From the NCBI GenBank assembly GCA_963809925.1, contig CAWELH010000005.1, positions 248,001 through 312,000 on the forward strand: DNA of 64,000 nucleotides, written 5' to 3'. The position numbers were made by a program, and so were the translations under genes. The notes under the pieces were generated by a model. That model ran no database searches, was not told the DNA's origin, and saw only the letters and a list, made by a program, of their open reading frames with translations. Of this stretch, positions 61,415-64,000 are shown piece by piece. The stretch comes from DASQZK01 sp963809925 (lineage in GTDB: Bacteria; Bacteroidota; Bacteroidia; Bacteroidales; GCA-2748055). Positions within the stretch are counted from its first letter, which is position 1. Every line of letters begins with the position of its first letter.

Positions 61415-62217
61415 TTGCCCTTACTCCTGCTCAGTTCAGCAAGGCCTTTCCTTGCACGATGGACATCCCCGGTTTTCAGATAGCATAGACTCAAATACCA
61501 TTTTGCCTCCAGGAAGTAATTACCGGGGCCATTAAGGTATTCCTCGAATTTCATGGTGGCAACCTTGAAGTCTCCTTTTCCCATATTAATAATGCCGGAA
61601 TAAAAGGGTACATCGTTCGCGTAATCCTTTTGATCAGGCAGCAAACTTACCAGTGAATCTGCTTCCAGATATTTCCCATTCGTGTAAAAATTCAATGCAG
61701 TGGATAATATCCCTGTTGAAGCGACTTTCCCTGATCTGACATATTCCGAAGGCAGGATCATCGGATTGTAAAACTGTGCGTAGAGCGTATCTGTTGATAT
61801 TGAACGGAAAAAAATGTTGTAAATAAGAATTCCAATGATGAATGAAGCCGCCATCCCGGCCAGGAGTATGTACCTGTTTTTACTATGCATATCCCTTTTT
61901 CGTATTGACACTGTTGGGCGATACGGTGTGCTTTCGTTTAGTGCTCCCGGGATCTTATGATCGATGGAAGTAACATAATCTTCGGATTCTGACAGAATTT
62001 TCTTCGCCAGCAAATCGGCTTCATCATAGTCCTCTGCCGACACAATGTCATCAATATCTACAATAGTTTTAAGATCATCATCGATCGAATTGACAAGGTC
62101 AAATTCCCACTTCAGATCTTCGTTCTCATCCAATTCAAGCTCGAACTGCAACCTGTCGGACTCTGACATTTCGCCCTGCAGATATTCAATGATTCTTGAA
62201 AGATATTTTAATTTCAT
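61360..62217 (-). CDS. Single-pass membrane protein, anti-sigma-like with TPR-type periplasmic domain
   Basis: A 285-residue protein. The N-terminus (MKLKYLSRIIEYLQGEMSESDRLQFELEL) looks like the short anti-sigma-like domain of Bacteroidota membrane regulators. It is followed by an acidic linker, one membrane segment (RYILLAGMAASFIIGILIYNIFF, about 115-137) and a periplasmic helical-repeat domain (LSTALNFYTNGKYLEADSLVSLL, FYSGIINMGKGDFKVATMKFEEYL, WYLSLCYLKTGDVHRARKGL). It starts 2 bases after the ECF gene ends, so it is the probable membrane partner or antagonist of that sigma factor. Its last 55 bases run antisense to the end of the CHAT gene. Confidence 0.75.
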   Translation of the reverse strand: MKLKYLSRIIEYLQGEMSESDRLQFELELDENEDLKWEFDLVNSIDDDLKTIVDIDDIVSAEDYDEADLLAKKILSESEDYVTSIDHKIPGALNESTPYRPTVSIRKRDMHSKNRYILLAGMAASFIIGILIYNIFFRSISTDTLYAQFYNPMILPSEYVRSGKVASTGILSTALNFYTNGKYLEADSLVSLLPDQKDYANDVPFYSGIINMGKGDFKVATMKFEEYLNGPGNYFLEAKWYLSLCYLKTGDVHRARKGLAELSRSKGNYRKDALKLLRRLNQGNQ

Positions 62218-62219
62218 AA

Positions 62220-62810
62220 TTATCTTTTTATACGCATAACCTCAGGTAGCCGATCCGTAAGTATTTTGACGTTATCTTCATTGCTCAGAATCGATTCGAC
62301 TAGACGTTTCTGACATATAAATTTTCTTTTCCGTAGATATCCATATGTAAATCCCAGTAATTCAGCCATTTGTTTTTGAGGCACCTCATTCCAAAACATT
62401 CTGATTATTTTCTGGCAAAGCGGTCTCAGCTTGTAAAAACTATTATCCAGCAGTTCTCTCATCATATGCCTGTCGTAGTTTTCAGTAAAATCTATGTTCC
62501 CGGGTTCGTCGCGCTTTTTATATTGGTAGAGCCCGGCAATACGTTTCTTTTCAAGCTTAAGCTTCCACATGTTGTCGGAAATGGCATAAAAAAACGTTTT
62601 GAATCTGCAGGTCAACCGAAAATCAGGATCATCCACTTTTGGCAGGAGCACCAGCATCACATCATTGAACATATCCTTTGCATCTTCATCGGAGCCTCCC
62701 TTTCGACCAACGATATACCTGATCATCGTAAAGTATTGTCTCTGAAGGTAGACTGTAACGGCGCCGTCCCTATTTTGTAATCCCAGTATGATCTCCTCGT
62801 CCGTATACAT
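62220..62810 (-). CDS. ECF-type RNA polymerase sigma factor
   Basis: A 196-residue sigma factor with region 2 (YTDEEIILGLQNRDGAVTVYLQRQYFTMIRYIVGRKGGSDEDAKDMFNDVMLVLLPKV) and a FKTFFYAISDNMWKLKLEKKR helix, then region 4 (LRPLCQKIIRMFWNEVPQKQMAELLGFTYGYLRKRKFICQKRL). It is 2 bases from the membrane TPR gene and divergent from the LuxR-type gene. It likely controls the membrane partner and the convergent CHAT/peptide genes; this is inference. Confidence 0.88.
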   Translation of the reverse strand: MYTDEEIILGLQNRDGAVTVYLQRQYFTMIRYIVGRKGGSDEDAKDMFNDVMLVLLPKVDDPDFRLTCRFKTFFYAISDNMWKLKLEKKRIAGLYQYKKRDEPGNIDFTENYDRHMMRELLDNSFYKLRPLCQKIIRMFWNEVPQKQMAELLGFTYGYLRKRKFICQKRLVESILSNEDNVKILTDRLPEVMRIKR

Positions 62811-62972
62811 CCTGCTGAAAATATGTAATTAATTCAAACTAAAAATACGAATAAAAAAAAATCTTACAAAGGGGGGTAACATTTTATTCTTCTTCTTAAT
62901 GAAGTGATAATTATGGTAAATCCGCAAGTAGGGATTTCCGGTACAACTCATTAACCTTTTACCTATCCTGAT

Positions 62973-63170
62973 ATGGAAGAACCCTTATCTAAACGTGAAC
63001 TGGAAGTAATCCGGCTACTGGCAACCGGCTTTACAGCTTCCGAAATATCGTCGATGCTGTACATCTCAGAATCGACTGTTGTGACCCACAAAACGAATGT
63101 GCAAATTAAACTGAAGGCCAGGAACAGCTGCCAGGTGGTATATATTTGTTCAAAAACGGCATTGATCTAG
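62973..63170 (+). CDS. Single-domain LuxR/GerE helix-turn-helix protein
   Basis: A 65-residue protein that is only the DNA-binding domain: LSKRELEVIRLLATGFTASEISSMLYISESTVVTHKTNVQIKLKARN. There is no receiver or ligand domain. Such short forms exist, but this could also be the tail of a truncated response regulator. It is divergent from the ECF gene with a 162-base spacer. Confidence 0.75.
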   Translation: MEEPLSKRELEVIRLLATGFTASEISSMLYISESTVVTHKTNVQIKLKARNSCQVVYICSKTALI

Positions 63171-63380
63171 GCAAGATCCAGAAAAATCAAGATTGCCGCA
63201 TATACATTCCACACCAGGCCCTGGTAATTTCATCCACTGACGAGTATGGCATCGATCAACATTTGCATGTGATGGATTAGACAGACTTATCCAGACTCTC
63301 CAAAACGGAATTATCTATATACCTACGATTTTTAAGGAGACATATATACCTGTTAATGAAGGATCAGGAGCTGCACATAG

Positions 63381-63908
63381 AACTCGACAACTTCCACCTT
63401 AGCAGATTTCCTGGGTTACAGCAATGGCGCGCATACGATTATAGAACTCGCTCTCCGGCATCCTTCTTTAACCCGTAAAATTATCCTGGCTTCTGCATTT
63501 TACAACAGATCCGCTACTGTACCGCAGTTTTGGGAAAGTTTTGATAAGGCAACAATCAACGATATGCCGAAAGTTTTAAAAGAAAGTTATCTACAAGCAA
63601 ACAACAGTGAGTCAGGATTACTAAACATGTTTCGTAAAGATGTTCAATTAATGAAGGGCTTCAGAGGCTGGGCGGTTGAACAGATGAGATCTCTAAAATC
63701 TCCTGCATTGATTATTAACGGGACACAGGATGTCGGCAGCGTAGAGCACGCTGTTGAAATGTACCGTATTATCGCTGACTGTGAGCTTGCAATATTACCA
63801 GGGAAACATGGTGAATATCTCGGGGCCCTCGAAGCACTCTCCGATGTTGATGGACTGGAATACTGTTCAGCAGCGCTGATTGAACGGTTTTTGGATAAGA
63901 AAGGATAG
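63381..63908 (+). pseudogene. Alpha/beta hydrolase lacking its N-terminus
   Basis: The frame opens after TAG 63378-63380 and enters the domain at ADFLGYSNGAHTIIELALRHPSL, the nucleophile elbow (GYSNG). It continues RKIILASAFYNRS, SLKSPALIINGTQDVG (acid region) and LPGKHGEYLG (His region) to TAG at 63906-63908. The first about 80 residues with the oxyanion-hole strand are absent and there is no ATG before the elbow (first ATG 63564). It is a truncated gene unless the N-terminus lies in another frame upstream, which I did not find. Confidence 0.7.
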
Positions 63909-64000
63909 GGTCTATACTTATCGCAGGGAAGTGCCATTAAAGAGAAATAAACCTGGTGCCTGCGATCGACTGTCTTTCATCCCCTCTCTTCAATCCCCAG

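Overview
The window looks like a chromosomal segment of a Bacteroidota (Bacteroidetes) bacterium. The evidence is a T9SS type B substrate next to a PorP/SprF protein, AT-rich spacers without Shine-Dalgarno sequences, one promoter of the TTTG/TAnnTTTG type at 42858-42890, ECF sigma/anti-sigma pairs and many lipoprotein signals. No rRNA, CRISPR array, phage or intact transposon was seen. The genus cannot be named from the sequence.

Layout. 1-1711: 3' part of a PAS histidine kinase broken by a one-base frameshift. 2123-4150: two YCII/DGPF proteins coupled to an ECF42-type sigma factor. 4128-10901: alpha/beta hydrolases, an alpha-L-rhamnosidase-like enzyme, an SGNH-like protein, an ICMT-like methyltransferase and a PPOX-fold protein. 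11753-24156: a serine hydrolase fused to a DUF4185-like domain, an M24-related protein lacking its catalytic centre, IlvD, an ABM protein, a GH127 enzyme, a transglutaminase-like protein and a DUF5060/DUF4038 glycosidase. The glycosidases suggest use of rhamnose-, arabinose- and possibly apiose-containing plant polysaccharide, but no SusC/SusD pair is present. 26413-34757: an exported PPDK/GWD-like dikinase coupled to an SxxK serine hydrolase, converging on a second SxxK lipoprotein followed by a nucleotide-translocase-like membrane protein with a HEAT tail. 35244-42557: DUF302, a frameshifted ECF factor with its zinc anti-sigma factor, a NAD(P)HX epimerase-like protein, DUF427, an outer-membrane protein and an M28B peptidase.

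42858-46601: tRNA-Met (CAT), two tRNA-like copies whose anticodon arm is replaced by a CCCGAT/ATCGGG palindrome, a GIY-YIG gene with a nonsense codon, and a DUF134/NifX-type cluster with decayed copies of DUF134 and peroxiredoxin genes. 46648-48461: a frameshifted sulfatase. 49492-56300: a giant MBG-repeat T9SS adhesin with its PorP/SprF partner. 56698-62810: an unknown protein coupled to a metallo-beta-lactamase-fold hydrolase, a tiny GG-leader peptide with an octaproline tail (58410-58574), an exported membrane-anchored TPR-CHAT protease, and a convergent ECF sigma/membrane-TPR pair. The window ends with a one-domain LuxR regulator and an N-terminally truncated alpha/beta hydrolase.

Two gene sets are the best candidates for undescribed systems: the periplasmic dikinase / nucleotide-translocase island (26.4-34.8 kb) and the GG-peptide / CHAT / ECF island (56.7-62.8 kb). 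Beyond these, the spacers hold an unusual number of gene remnants (peroxiredoxin, dihydrofolate reductase-like, DUF134, IlvD-like, thioredoxin-like and others) and three intact-looking genes are broken by single-base indels, so either the genome is decaying or the assembly carries residual indel errors.
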